A DNA stretch of 64,000 nucleotides from Limnephilus marmoratus. Lineage: Eukaryota > Arthropoda > Insecta > Trichoptera > Limnephilidae. Position 1 is the first letter of the stretch, and each line of letters begins with the position of its first letter. The position numbers and the translations under genes are program-made. The notes beneath the pieces are model-generated. The model searched no databases and was not told where the DNA came from. It saw only the letters and a list, made by a program, of their open reading frames with translations. The stretch covers positions 11,798,001 to 11,862,000 of the forward strand of contig OU862919.1 of NCBI GenBank assembly GCA_917880885.1. The letters are read 5' to 3'. Below, piece after piece: positions 54,272-63,690 of the stretch.

Positions 54272-54303
54272 TACCGGTTTCGGAAGCACCCTTCCTTCGT
54301 CAG
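54272..54303 (-). ncRNA. Hammerhead-like core, left arm of Penelope element B
   Basis: It is the exact inverse of the motif on the right arm: minus-strand CTGACGA (54303-54297), stem, GAAA (54281-54278), then CCG and GTA. Both arms therefore carry it, as expected if the motif is part of the pseudo-LTR. Confidence 0.4.
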
Positions 54304-54426
54304 GAGAATATTATAACTAAACTATGATACAGAATGTTGACAGATATACAAATCAGGTGTTTGAGTGGGAGGTAGGCAAAGGGGTGGGGGTAATTAGGGG
54401 ATTTCCGGAAAGAACAGAGCGGTTAA

Positions 54427-55086
54427 TTGGAAAAATATTTAAATAATGGTTATTCCGCAGATTTAATTGATAAAATCCTAAATAACAAACTTAAACTCAT
54501 CTCAACTAATTCATTTTTATTTGGTACGCCTGAAAATAATAATAAAGTAATAAATCCCGCTCAATGGCGCAGAATCTTATATATATCCAACTTTTCCTCA
54601 CTTAGTACAAAAAACTTGCCTGCCCACATTAAGCCCGCGTTCTATACTGATAACAACTTAGATAATTAAGATAGAGATCATAAATTAAGCCACTCAGGCA
54701 TTTACCAACTATGTTGCAATGATTGTCCTTCGTTCTACATAGGTAAGACAACTAGAAATATAAATATCAGAATCACAGAACATTTAAGATGCTTAAATAA
54801 TAATAATTTTTCAGAGTTTGCTAATCACCTAATTTCCACAGATCACACTTATAATAAGGACACAGGGGTTAAAATTCTTCACCGTAATAATAAAAGCAAA
54901 AAATTAGATAATTTAGAAGCACTAGAAATCAGAAAATCCCTAAATAATAATGCTAGTATTTTAAATAACCAAATTAACTTATATTTCAGTCCCATTCTAA
55001 ATATTTTTCCAATTAACCGCTCTGTTCTTTCCGGAAATCCCCTAATTACCCCCATCCCTTTACCTACCTCCCACTCAAACACCTGA
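54427..55086 (+). pseudogene. Penelope-like RT end plus GIY-YIG endonuclease, one stop
   Basis: The frame starts in the left arm with YLNNGYSADLIDKILNNKLK. A TAA follows at 54667-54669, then the same frame continues with SHSGIYQLCCNDCPSFYIGK, TTRNINIRITEHLRCL, SEFANHLI and LDNLEALEIRKSLNNN. It ends in the right arm at TGA 55084-55086. The GIY and YIG halves, the CC/C metal-binding-like pair and the basic TTRN-IRI segment are intact. Apart from one nonsense codon the 220-codon frame is clean. The reverse transcriptase core itself is lost. Confidence 0.9.
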
Positions 55087-55135
55087 TTTGTATATCTGTC
55101 AACATTCTGTATCATAGTTTAGTTATAATATTCTC

Positions 55136-55167
55136 CTGACGAAGGAAGGGTGCTTCCGAAACCGGTA
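55136..55167 (+). ncRNA. Hammerhead-like core, right arm of Penelope element B
   Basis: CTGACGA (55136-55142), one extra A, a perfect 5-bp stem GGAAG/CTTCC with loop GGTG, GAAA (55158-55161), CCG and GTA (55165-55167). GAG after and CTC before could start stem I. The order fits the hammerhead consensus, but helix III would be minimal and the extra base is non-standard. Confidence 0.45.
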
Positions 55168-55225
55168 GAGTGTGTATAAAATAAAAGTGGTCTACAACAA
55201 ATTTATATGTGTTTTATATTGTAAA

Positions 55226-55695
55226 ATATTTTATTGCCTAAGGTTTGTTTTGAACTTTTTATAAACGTTTATTAACGGTTTGTTTGTTGATATGGGTTAA
55301 TGCAGTACGGAATTAAAGCATTCTGGTTATTAGTTCTGTTTGATGCATCCAAACATTTGAACATTGCATTGTTGTCCTACGCTATTTATAACACGTTTAT
55401 TAGTTTTATAAAATGAAATATCCACAGAAACTGTATGGTGAAAAGCTATATTGACCTAGAAAACAGAAACGCTAGCTATTTTAACATATATTCAATTGTG
55501 AAATAATGTAAATATAGGGCAACCACATTGTGTTTTCATTCGCTAACCGACCGCCTAGCGAACACTTGTAAGTTGTTTATTGTGGTTCCGCGATCCATCA
55601 TTTACTAATCAGATATAAATTTATTCAGCCTTACTAATAAAAAAACACCCAATCGTTAAATAGTGTTTTGTTTACAGATTGAATAAAGACTGTTC
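55226..55695. other. Gene-free stretch
   Basis: I see no supported feature. Confidence 0.45.
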
Positions 55696-55711
55696 AATTT
55701 CTGTTTCTAAT

Positions 55712-56540
55712 GAACAGTATTCTCAAGACTATGCTTTTTGCAGATGATGTAGTACTGATAGTAAATAATCATTGTGACTTACAGAATAGTCTGGAAAGGC
55801 GGAGAAAGTTCCTGAAGGATAATGGCCTACAAATTAGCAGGAAAAAGACTGAACATTTGTTTTTGCCATTTGAAGACACAAATACTGTAACTCCTTCGAT
55901 GCAACTGGATGGAGTAACATTAGCAAACTGTGATTCATTTAAGTATCTGGGCTCACTAATCCACGGAGACAGAGGATGTACAGCGGGTTTCATCCATAGA
56001 ATAGGTGTTGGATGGATTAAATTCAGATCCGTAACAGGAATATTGTGTGACTCCAAAATGCCTACAAAACTTAAAGGAAAGATATATCAGGCTATTGTAA
56101 GACCCGCGATAATGTATGGCTCCGAATGATGGACTATGTACAACTCCTACTTTAGGCAACTCGAGACAGCAGAAATTCGAATGCTTAGAAGGTCAGCAGG
56201 AGTATCACTAAAAGATAAGATTAAAAGTTCCCGCATTCGTGGTGTCACCGACATAAACAGTAAGCTGGAGGAACGACAGTTGAGATGGTACGGGCACATA
56301 AAACGGAGACCATCAGACCACACAGTGAAGCAGACAATGTCTATGGAGCTTCATCGACAGTCATCCAGAAGAAGACCGAAGAACTCCTGGATGACTCAAT
56401 GCTCCAAAATACTTCAGATAAACGGCCTGGATGAAGGCGATACTCAGAACAGAAGAAATTACAACCTGAGAACGAGAAGAGCCGACCCCAACAGCCTACC
56501 TAGGCAATGAGTTGGGACAGCGCAAACGAAGAAGAAGAAG
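55712..56540 (+). pseudogene. RTE-type LINE, 5'-truncated, with 16-bp target duplication
   Basis: The reading starts in the palm (LFADDVVLIVNNHCDL) and continues GLQISRKKTEHLFLPFEDTN, FKYLGSLIHGDRG and VRPAIMYGSE. A TGA follows at 56127-56129, then WTMYNSYFRQLETAEIRML, RRSAGVSL, ERQLRWYGHIKRRPSDHT and a basic tail to 56510. The 3' tail is (GAA)n (56527-56540). AATTTCTGTTTCTAAT occurs on both sides (55696-55711, 56541-56556). One nonsense codon and no frameshift: a recent insertion. Confidence 0.93.
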
Positions 56541-56556
56541 AATTTCTGTTTCTAAT

Positions 56557-56885
56557 TCTTACTACTAAGAAATGTTTTTAACTGTTTGAATTTGCCGTCT
56601 TGAAAAAGTTAGTTTATTTCTGAAATATTATTTTTTAATTTAACAAGAATTCCGTGATTGTTATGTTTTTTTAATAATATAGATGCCTTACAAAAATTTA
56701 AAAGCTAAGTTTTTAAGGTTTCTTTCATATCTTATGTGGTTTTCCCAGGATAGCTACTTTTATTCAGAAAAATATGTTTTCCTCTCTGTTATTATAAAAA
56801 ATGTGATATAATGAAGACGTATAAAAATATTATTGAGTTTCATTAAATTTTGAAGCTACATAAGCGTTCTTCACAATAATATATA
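56557..56885. other. Gene-free AT-rich stretch
   Basis: I see no supported feature. Confidence 0.4.
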
Positions 56886-57480
56886 TTTAGATGTTTAAGA
56901 GATATTTTAAACGAAAAATTACTTAGAACCACATACTTCGCTTTCTGTCAATCAATTATACAATACGGCATTATAGGATGGGGCGGTACATATAAAAATC
57001 AAACACAAACAATTTACATATCACAAAAACTAATAATAAAAACAATTTTAAAAAAACCCTACTCATATTCGTCAGAACTTTTATTCAAACAATTTAAGGT
57101 CAGAAAATTAAGTGCATTATACTTTTATCATGCAACATTACAAATTTATAAAGATAATATTAAAAATCAAGTTGCACCCTTTAAAAATAACAGAAGTCTT
57201 AGACAAACATCAATACTTCCCACTCCAAAATGTAAAAAAAAAATTGGACAATTGAGTCATAAATATCTCGGAGCAAAATTTTTTAATTCATTACCAGAAA
57301 AAATTAGAAACATGAATACCAATATAAAAAGTTTTAAAACTCACCTAAAAAATTATACTGAAAACTTAAACTGAATGATATTAAAAAAGCAATACAATAA
57401 CACCCCCCCCATACACACAAGCCTTGCTTAATTATGGGGGTACATCAAATATTAATAAAAAAAAAAATAAAAATAAAAAA
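56886..57480 (+). pseudogene. LINE C-terminus and 3' UTR (master of the copy at 45570)
   Basis: Plus-strand text reads CLRDILNEKLLRTTYFAFCQ, SIIQYGIIGWGG, SQKLIIKTILKKPYSYSSEL and KCKKKIGQLSHKYLGAKFFN, then NSLPEKIRNMNTNIKSFKTH, ending near 57373. The UTR has a CCCCCAT/ATGGGGG hairpin (about 57403-57440) and an A-rich tail. It is close kin of the LINE at 5272-7038 at this end. The reverse-transcriptase palm is missing. Confidence 0.85.
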
Positions 57481-57499
57481 TAACAGGTCGTAGGAGGAA

Positions 57500-58235
57500 T
57501 TCCTTATTAGAGATGGGAAGGCTGATAGAGATATCGAAAGAAGGGTAAATGCAGGTAACTCCATTAATGGAGGACTGATCACCATTGGCGCTAATAAAAA
57601 CTGCCCAAAGAAGCGAAGCTAGCAGTCCACCGAGTAGTGCTGGTACTTACCCTGATGGATGACAGTGAAGCATGGAACTGGCAGAGGAAGGATGAAACTA
57701 TACTGAATGCTGTAGAAATGAGATACCTGAAGCGTTTGAAAGGGGGGAAATCATGGAGTGCTGGTACCTACCCTGATGAATGGCAGTGAGGCATGGATCT
57801 GGCAGAGGAAGGATGAAACTACACTGAATGCTGTAGAAATGAGATACCTGAAGCGTTTGAAAGGGGGGAAACCATGCACGATCCTGTGAGAAATGTGGAG
57901 ATCCGAATAGAATGCAAGGCTGATGTAAGCGTAATAAGTAAAATTAAGAAAGGATTTAGTTCGTTAGGGCGTGTAGAGCAAATGATTGAAGAAAGGAGTG
58001 TAAAGAGAATATATGACGCAAATGTGAATAGTAGAAGAAGTAGACATGGCACGAATAAGTTAATCAGATACTTGAGTAAAGCCACGTCCAGAGTCGGAAT
58101 AATAGAAGAGTATGTATGAGACGATATATGAATGTGAATGAGGCAAGGAGTGTATCCTAAGACTGAGTTTTTTGGCCATTCGTCCTCTCTGCCTACGGCA
58201 GTGATGATTAGTTAGTTTGTTAACTACGACTTCTT
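57500..58235 (+). pseudogene. RTE-type LINE relic with internal 121-bp tandem duplication
   Basis: Two units, 57636-57756 and 57757-57877 (agtgctggtac ... aggggggaaa), both translate to a SEAWNWQRKDETILNAVEMR-like segment. VRNVEIRIECKADVSVISKI and a damaged VEQMIEERSVKRIY follow. The 3' end (gcagtgatgattagttagtt) matches the antisense copy at 25100-25480. Frameshifts and the duplication make it non-functional. Confidence 0.8.
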
Positions 58236-59090
58236 GAAATCGAAGATGTGACAATTGACGAGAAATTTTGCGACACGCTTTTTCACAGATAAAATAAACA
58301 TAATTGCATATACCTACATTATTTGAAAGCAAATAAGATTTATTTAAGTATGCTAGGAGCATTTAAAGGTGCAAAACACCATAAAATCGAGGCAAGTGCG
58401 GTAGCTACTAGCAAATACACGTCGGATTTCTTGGCACGGAGTAGACTACGCCAATCCAAAAATACCATTATCATGAAATCCCCTTGGCTGAAATTCCTAT
58501 TGAAGACTTCCTAGGAATAGGAGACCGTTTGTCACGATCGATGCCATGACACTAGAAAGATGTGAACTGTAAATCTGATTTTTGCTAGTACAAGACAATT
58601 GACTGCGTTTTGAAACTAAATAACAGGAATTTGGCGATGGAAGAATAAGTCCCTACCTTTGATGGCTTCATCCACTGTTTCAGGATCGATCCTGGTACTG
58701 GCTGCTTCCCACAATAACGGTACAACTATATTATGTAACAGTTACCGACACTTTTGAGTTCATAAATTAGGAATTTATGCGATTAATTGCGATATTTCGA
58801 TTGCGAGCTGTGACTGATGTCACTTCGATTTTTCGAATGCCCAAGTAGGTAGGAAAACATTTTCGTCTTTTCCTTGTAGGGACTTTTGAGGAAAGGAGGA
58901 AGACAAAGGAATAAATGAATGATGAAGGACTTGGGAACTTGGATTTAGTTTTGAAAACTGTTTCAGAACCAAACACCGTTAAATATTCTCCATAAACGAA
59001 TTAAACTTTTCCATCCTTTATCAAAAATCCTATCCCCGAATGTTATTCTGATATTTCCCGGATTTTTATTAATATTTTGTTTATTTTACA
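58236..59090. other. Gene-free stretch
   Basis: Open frames up to 100 codons occur but carry no recognisable domain. Nothing is supported. Confidence 0.4.
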
Positions 59091-59378
59091 TTGTTTGACT
59101 ATTGTTTTGTGGCGACACATCATTATGAACTTCGCCACCAAAAGAGGAATCGAGAAACATCTCCTAATATCCGCGCGCATCGGCAAACCTACTTGCCTAG
59201 GTACCTTCGTACCTATACTGGCCGCGATGTACTTTCTCGCCTCCCGTGCCAGCCCGACGATAATAATATCGCCCCGCCTAGAAAGGTCTCGAGACAGCAC
59301 CGTACAATATCTGTACGGCGCCGAATATTCTCGAAGTGGCTCGTATTACCTACCGCGAGGTAGTTACTCTACCGCGGC

Positions 59379-59426
59379 TATATAAGCAGCCGATCGCTCG
59401 CCCGCTGCAGTTCAGTCCAGTTCAGT
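59379..59426 (+). promoter_or_regulatory. Candidate TATA-plus-initiator promoter
   Basis: TATATAAG (59379-59386) is followed about 33-43 bp later by two arthropod-type initiators TCAGT (59412-59416 and 59422-59426), within a GC-rich block (59140-59990) that contrasts with the AT-rich surroundings. It could be a host promoter or the LTR promoter of a retroelement. Confidence 0.45.
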
Positions 59427-59586
59427 CTCACACTTACAGTCGGCCAACATCTCAGCATGTAACGATCTCTGCATGGCATCGCTACGCTCCAGGGCAGCTT
59501 CCTCGAGGTCCATCACCATGTCTCAGCTACAAGGCCCATCATGTCTTCAGCTCCTGAGATCAACTACATCCCGCGACTTATAAGGT

Positions 59587-60075
59587 TTGACGCACCTTCA
59601 GTCCAGGGATCAGCTCACCACTTCATGGCACCCCGAAGCCTCACCGTGCTTCGCTGCCATGGAACACGCTCCGCCTCGCCAGGACTACCTGCTGGTGGCT
59701 CAGCTCACCGAGCCACTCACCGTTCATCTCCGCGATTTAAAGCGTCGAGCAACGGCCTGGAAGATAGGTCATCTCCACCGACAAGGTGTCGAGCAACTCG
59801 CTGACCTTCACCGCACCATCTCCACCTCCGTGCGCCTGCAGCATCATCTACGGCACTCCGCATTACATCATGTTACCGACGCACCGACCATCTGCTACGT
59901 AGCCAATAAACAACTGACTCGCTACATCGACTTGCCGTCTTTCATTTCTCTCTACCGATCCGGCCCGCTCCCTCAGTTTATTAAATTTTATTCACTGTCA
60001 TTTATAAAAATAATAGTTTATTCCAGAATGTATGCAGGGGTATTGCAATGCAATACATTCCATATTTCGAAATAA
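59587..60075 (+). CDS. Unidentified ORF in a GC-rich block
   Basis: A 162-codon frame lies downstream of the TATA/initiator: MTHLQSRDQLTTSWHPEASP then LLVAQLTEPLTVHLRDLKRR, QLADLHRTISTSVRLQHHL. It is rich in His, Arg and Leu over the GC-rich part, then becomes AT-biased at its end (FIKFYSLSFIKIIVYSRM). I recognise no domain. An overlapping 87-codon frame (59541-59804) is equally open, so coding is unproven. An AATAAA at about 59905 would fall inside. An LTR plus gag leader is an alternative. Confidence 0.25.
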   Translation: MTHLQSRDQLTTSWHPEASPCFAAMEHAPPRQDYLLVAQLTEPLTVHLRDLKRRATAWKIGHLHRQGVEQLADLHRTISTSVRLQHHLRHSALHHVTDAPTICYVANKQLTRYIDLPSFISLYRSGPLPQFIKFYSLSFIKIIVYSRMYAGVLQCNTFHISK

Positions 60076-60160
60076 CAAAAATATAATCGACAAATAATAA
60101 GAAAAACTATTTAGTACGTAAACAATACATAATGTAAATAAAAAAACGAAATATTTAACC

Positions 60161-60222
60161 GGTCAATGGCTGAGTTGGCATCGGGTTTGGGTCCCACCCA
60201 GGCGTCCCGTGTTCGATTCCTC
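60161..60222 (+). tRNA. tRNA-like promoter sequence beside PB copy 12
   Basis: The A box TGGCTGAGTTGG (60167-60178) and B box GTTCGATTCC (60211-60220) are well formed and correctly spaced. A full cloverleaf is not obvious. It ends at the T-run of PB copy 12, which would also terminate Pol III. It may be a SINE head or a tRNA relic into which PB inserted. Confidence 0.5.
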
Positions 60223-60573
60223 TTTTTTTTACATGAGCTCCACACAGGAGGCCCCGAGGAAAATAATTTCCCTCAAGGCCTATGTCATCTTTGGGGATGC
60301 TGTGTGAAGGGTCTTTTTGGAAAGGAAGGAGAGGAGAGTTCTGGGAAGGAAACGGGGTTTAAGGGGTGGGTAGGAATCTGGGGTTCTGTGTGTCTTGGTC
60401 ATCCGCCTCCAAGATCTAGACAAACCACACCCAATGAACCCGGACACCCCTGCTAAATCACCAAACGTAGCGAATCACTTGGGGTGACCTATGGCAGAGG
60501 TGTTGGTTATCCAATAGGTGTTGGTTAACCACAGGTTTCCGGGGCGGCGGGACCGTTCCCGCCTCCCAAATTG
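60223..60573 (-). repeat. PB retroposon copy 12, short subfamily, near full length
   Basis: A T-run at 60223-60230 is followed by the intact nested stem (ctccacacag ... ctgtgtgaag outside; ggccccgagg ... cctcaaggcc inside), the ggggtgggtaggaatctggg block and ccaaacgtagcgaatcactt. It ends ggcgggaccgttcccgcctc at the 5' hairpin. A small local duplication of ataggtgttggttaacc lies near 60514-60532. Confidence 0.9.
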
Positions 60574-60771
60574 CTGGCTTTCTCTCTCCTCTGCTGGCTT
60601 CCATCAGACACAAGCAACATTTCCCGCTTACTGTGATGGTAGTAGGAGATTTTTAAATATTTTCGTCCGGTTATTATTACTCGATTACCCGGGAATGTCT
60701 TTCTTTAAAAAAAATGAAAAATGAAACTGAAAAAATATTAAACACAAAAATGAATGCATGCATTCAATATT

Positions 60772-61000
60772 CTTTTATTGACGTAATCTGCGCCATAAGC
60801 TTCCCATGCGGTGGCGGAGAAGTGCTCTGAAAGTGTGCATTCATCCCTCCAGGAACATTTTCGTATTTCTGCAGTATCTCGGTAGGCGGAATGATTGGAG
60901 GAATGAAGGAGACTTTTAGTTTATACCATGGGATGCTGCATAATCTTTGTAGAATGGGTTGAATAGTATGCTTTTTTACGGTTGAACTGTAAAGTAGAAT
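60772..61000 (-). CDS. Unidentified antisense open segment
   Basis: From a possible splice acceptor (ctactttacag near 60990) the minus strand is open for about 75 codons: TVKKHTIQPILQRLCSIPWY, then FIPPIIPPTEILQKYENVPG and MNAHFQSTSPPPHGKLMAQI, to a stop near 60765. The composition looks protein-like but I recognise no family. It could be a host exon or retroelement end. Confidence 0.25.
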
Positions 61001-61019
61001 TATTGAACAATTAATGTTA

Positions 61020-61378
61020 AACTATTTAACTACAAGCTCAGAACATCCACAAAAAATATATAGAAACAACATTATTAACATTAAGAAAACTATGTGAATA
61101 CAATATTTGTCTCCTTATATACAAAATTAACAATAAACTCGTACATACAAACACAGAATTCATTAAAACGTCCCAAGTACACAAACACTTCATATGACAA
61201 CACGATAACGTACACCATCCACACTAACTATGGTAAACAATCCATTGGTTACGAGGAAGGCAACTTATGTAATTGCCTCCCAAACGACATTAAAAACGAA
61301 AAAAAGCTGGGTATATTTATAAAAAAATTGTTAATATTTATTCTTGATAAACAAAACAATGAAATTGAATAGTTCTGT
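61020..61378 (+). pseudogene. LINE C-terminal relic
   Basis: The end of the frame reads YGKQSIGYEEGNLCNCLPND then IKNEKKLGIFIKKLLIFIL, stopping at 61372. This is the G-x-x-S-I-x-Y-x-G-x-x-L-x-N-x-L-P pattern at the end of many LINE reverse transcriptases. Upstream text (KINNKL-like near 61125) needs frameshifts. Confidence 0.65.
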
Positions 61379-61445
61379 ATTGAAATATTTAGTTTATTTT
61401 AATGTGTTTAATAATTTCTAGTTTTTTTTTTATTATTTCTAGTTA

Positions 61446-61781
61446 GTGGATTTTGGCGCAGACGCTATAACAATGAGCTCCTATACTTTGTTTAAGGAGC
61501 TAAACGTCGCAAAATTTATAAAATTGGGAAGACTTCGGTGGCTGGGTCATGTGGAGAGAATGACCGAGCATCAAGCACCAAAGTCCCTGCTGAACTCAAG
61601 ACCAATAGGGCGAAGGAGCCTGGGAAGGCCAAGACTAAGATGGAGCGACAACGTCCTCAAAGACATATCTATCTTGGAGCTTCCAAACTGAAGAGAGCTG
61701 GCACAAAACCGAGATGAGTGGAGGAAGACTCTTGAGGAGGCCAAGACCCACCAGGGGTTGTAGAGCCAATAGTGATGATGA
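61446..61781 (+). mobile_element. RTE-type LINE 3' end with 14-bp target duplication
   Basis: The reading is SSYTLFKELNVAKFIKLGRL, RWLGHVERMTEHQAPKSLLN and GRPRLRWSDNVLKDISILEL, then a stop where WRKTLEEAKTHQGL would continue after a break. It ends gggttgtagagcc and a short (GAT)n tail. ATTATTTCTAGTTA flanks both sides (61432-61445 and 61782-61795). Same family as 45914-46196 and 63549-63690. Confidence 0.9.
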
Positions 61782-61795
61782 ATTATTTCTAGTTA

Positions 61796-62530
61796 AAAGA
61801 GTGAAAATGTAATTTTCTTTTAACTGGAATAAAAAAAAATGTATTGCACTACCACTGCGTACCTTCTCGAATTTACGGAAGCTCGACAAATAATAAATTG
61901 GGAAACTAATTTTAAATCGCTTATCACATCAAAAATATTTTTTTTATCTAGCCATCAACAAAATAGCATTCGTGAAAACATGTTTTTTTTATTGATTTAA
62001 TTTCTAACCGAACATTTTTAGTAAGTATTTGTTTATTATGTTTTTGAAAACAAAATCTGTTAAAAATTTTAATTCCAGTAAATAAAATAAACCCACGTTC
62101 TTCATCTTTTGACTAAATTCGAGCAAAAAGTAAGATATTATTTTTAAGGCGCTAAAAACACTGAAGACGATGTCTTTTTAATCTTCGGCTTTTGTCAGGA
62201 GATTGAAAGTGCTCGGGGCTGATTGCGTCATTGTCTGTAAGAAGGATGGAGGAAATATGATATGGAGATGAGCTTTTATATTCAACACTAAAAAGCAATC
62301 ATTAAATTCGAACGTTTTACAATATTAAATTAATGTTACATTTAAATGACATCCGTCTTCACCACGTCCATTTTAATTTATATACATATCGATCGTCCTG
62401 TTGATTAGTCGGATATCTCTGAAAAATCGAATTTTGAGTTGAGTCTGCAGTTACAGAATCCGGATATAATGTCCCTCAAGGGGTCGGCAATACTTTGTGG
62501 TACTAACCGGACGACGCACAAAACGGCTGG
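61796..62530. other. Gene-free stretch
   Basis: I see no supported feature. Confidence 0.45.
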
Positions 62531-62539
62531 ATAATTTAA

Positions 62540-62993
62540 GCTTGTTTTTGCATAAGACACGCTGAACTCCTTCGCGAGGGTTACATTTGTTCAACCAGCT
62601 TCTAAACGGTGTAATACAGCACTTTTTTCTTCAATTGAAAAACACTTTCGCTTCACGGAACTCATTGTGGCGATATTTTAACCTAGTCACAACAGATGAT
62701 AAACAATGACCGTGATTTATGCGTGCTAATAAGGATAGCGCGCGGGAAGTAGACGAGGCGCGGGGCGTTTAGATATTGGTGCGTGGATTTTGTAAACAAA
62801 ACACTGCGCGTCGTTCTAACCGGACAAATTATCGTTAAAATAGGTCGCTTTAAGCAGTTGGTCACTTAAAACGGAGTTGTACAAAAACGGATATGTTTTC
62901 CTAGTACCTAACTAAAAACCTAACTTGAGTTTACATTGTCTTCGCTAAAAACGTTAAGCCGTTATAAGCGAAGTCGTTGTATCTGAATTCTAC
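62540..62993 (-). mobile_element. Pogo-like transposon 5' end with CENP-B-type HTH
   Basis: The TIR on the minus strand reads CAGTAGAATTCAGATACAAC and continues gacttcgcttataacgg (62993 leftward), with TA outside. Coding starts at ATG 62664 on the minus strand: MSSVKRKCFSIEEKSAVLHR, LEAG, a TGA, then TNVTLAKEFSVSYAKTS. This resembles the N-terminal helix-turn-helix of pogo/Tigger/CENP-B-type proteins. The rest of the transposase and the other TIR are missing. Confidence 0.7.
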
Positions 62994-62995
62994 TG

Positions 62996-63362
62996 TATAT
63001 ATGTATAAAAGTGTACCGTCTATCTGGCACAATACTCAGATTACTCATAAACACAACATAATTAAAGTCCTTCATCTGTTCGTCTTTTCACGATAAACTC
63101 AAAATCTACTGAACGGATGTACATGCGGTTTTCACCAATAGATAGGGTGATTCATGAGGAAGGTTTAGATATATTCTTGTCAAGGTTTTGTGTAATTAGT
63201 TGAAATATATAATATATAAAGGAGAATGTCTGCATGTGGTGGATGAGCAGGCTGGCAAGCGGGCGGTGTGGATTTGATTTGTATGCAAAGGAAGGTCACT
63301 GTCTTCATTTGATTTCGAAAACTCTGTGTAAAGCCCGGGCATCGCCGGGGACTTCAGCTAGT
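62996..63362 (+). mobile_element. Helitron-like element abutting the pogo TIR
   Basis: It contains catgcggttttcaccaatag, gatagggtgattcatgagga and ggctggcaagcgggcggtgt, as in the copies at 42893 and 47623. It ends GCCCGGGCATCGCCGGGG then ACTTCAGCTAG-T at 63362, the best terminal hairpin-plus-CTAG in the window. The 5' start is close to the end of the pogo TIR; the exact base is uncertain. Confidence 0.7.
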
Positions 63363-63548
63363 CAATTATAATACAGAAAAAATATTGTGAAATAAACAAA
63401 AAAAAAGTTTTCTGGGTTACTGGTAGGAAATTTCAAAATATCATACTAACTTGCCGGATCGTTATGCTTCCAGGTATTATTTTATAGCATGTTTAATATA
63501 CAGTTATATATACAGATTTATAGTGAGCATTCGAATGTTGCTTTCTTC

Positions 63549-63690
63549 TTCTTCTTCAATGGCGCTACAGCCCATTTCGAGCCTTGGCCTCCTTCAAGAT
63601 GGGCCTCCACCGCCCTCTGTCCTCGGCCGTCGTCTTCCAATCTGCAACATGGAGTAGTCCTCTTGCATCCTTCCTGACATCATCCTCCTA
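63549..63690 (-). pseudogene. RTE-type LINE 3' end fragment
   Basis: The minus strand reads DDVRKDARGLLHVADWKTTA, EDRGRWRPILKEAKARNGL and a stop, then a (GAA)n tail (plus cttcttcttcttc at 63546-63558). Same C-terminal pattern as 45914 and 61446. Confidence 0.8.

Larger units (their letters stand above)
54216..55225 (+). mobile_element. Penelope-like element B with 228-bp inverted flanks
   Basis: The left arm (54216-54443) and right arm (54996-55225) are near-perfect inverses (acaatataaaacacatataa near the outer end; ggttaattggaaaaatattt at the inner end). Between them lies the end of the Penelope frame. This opposite-orientation arrangement of pseudo-LTRs is known for Penelope-like elements. 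The whole unit could fold into a long hairpin. Confidence 0.92.
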
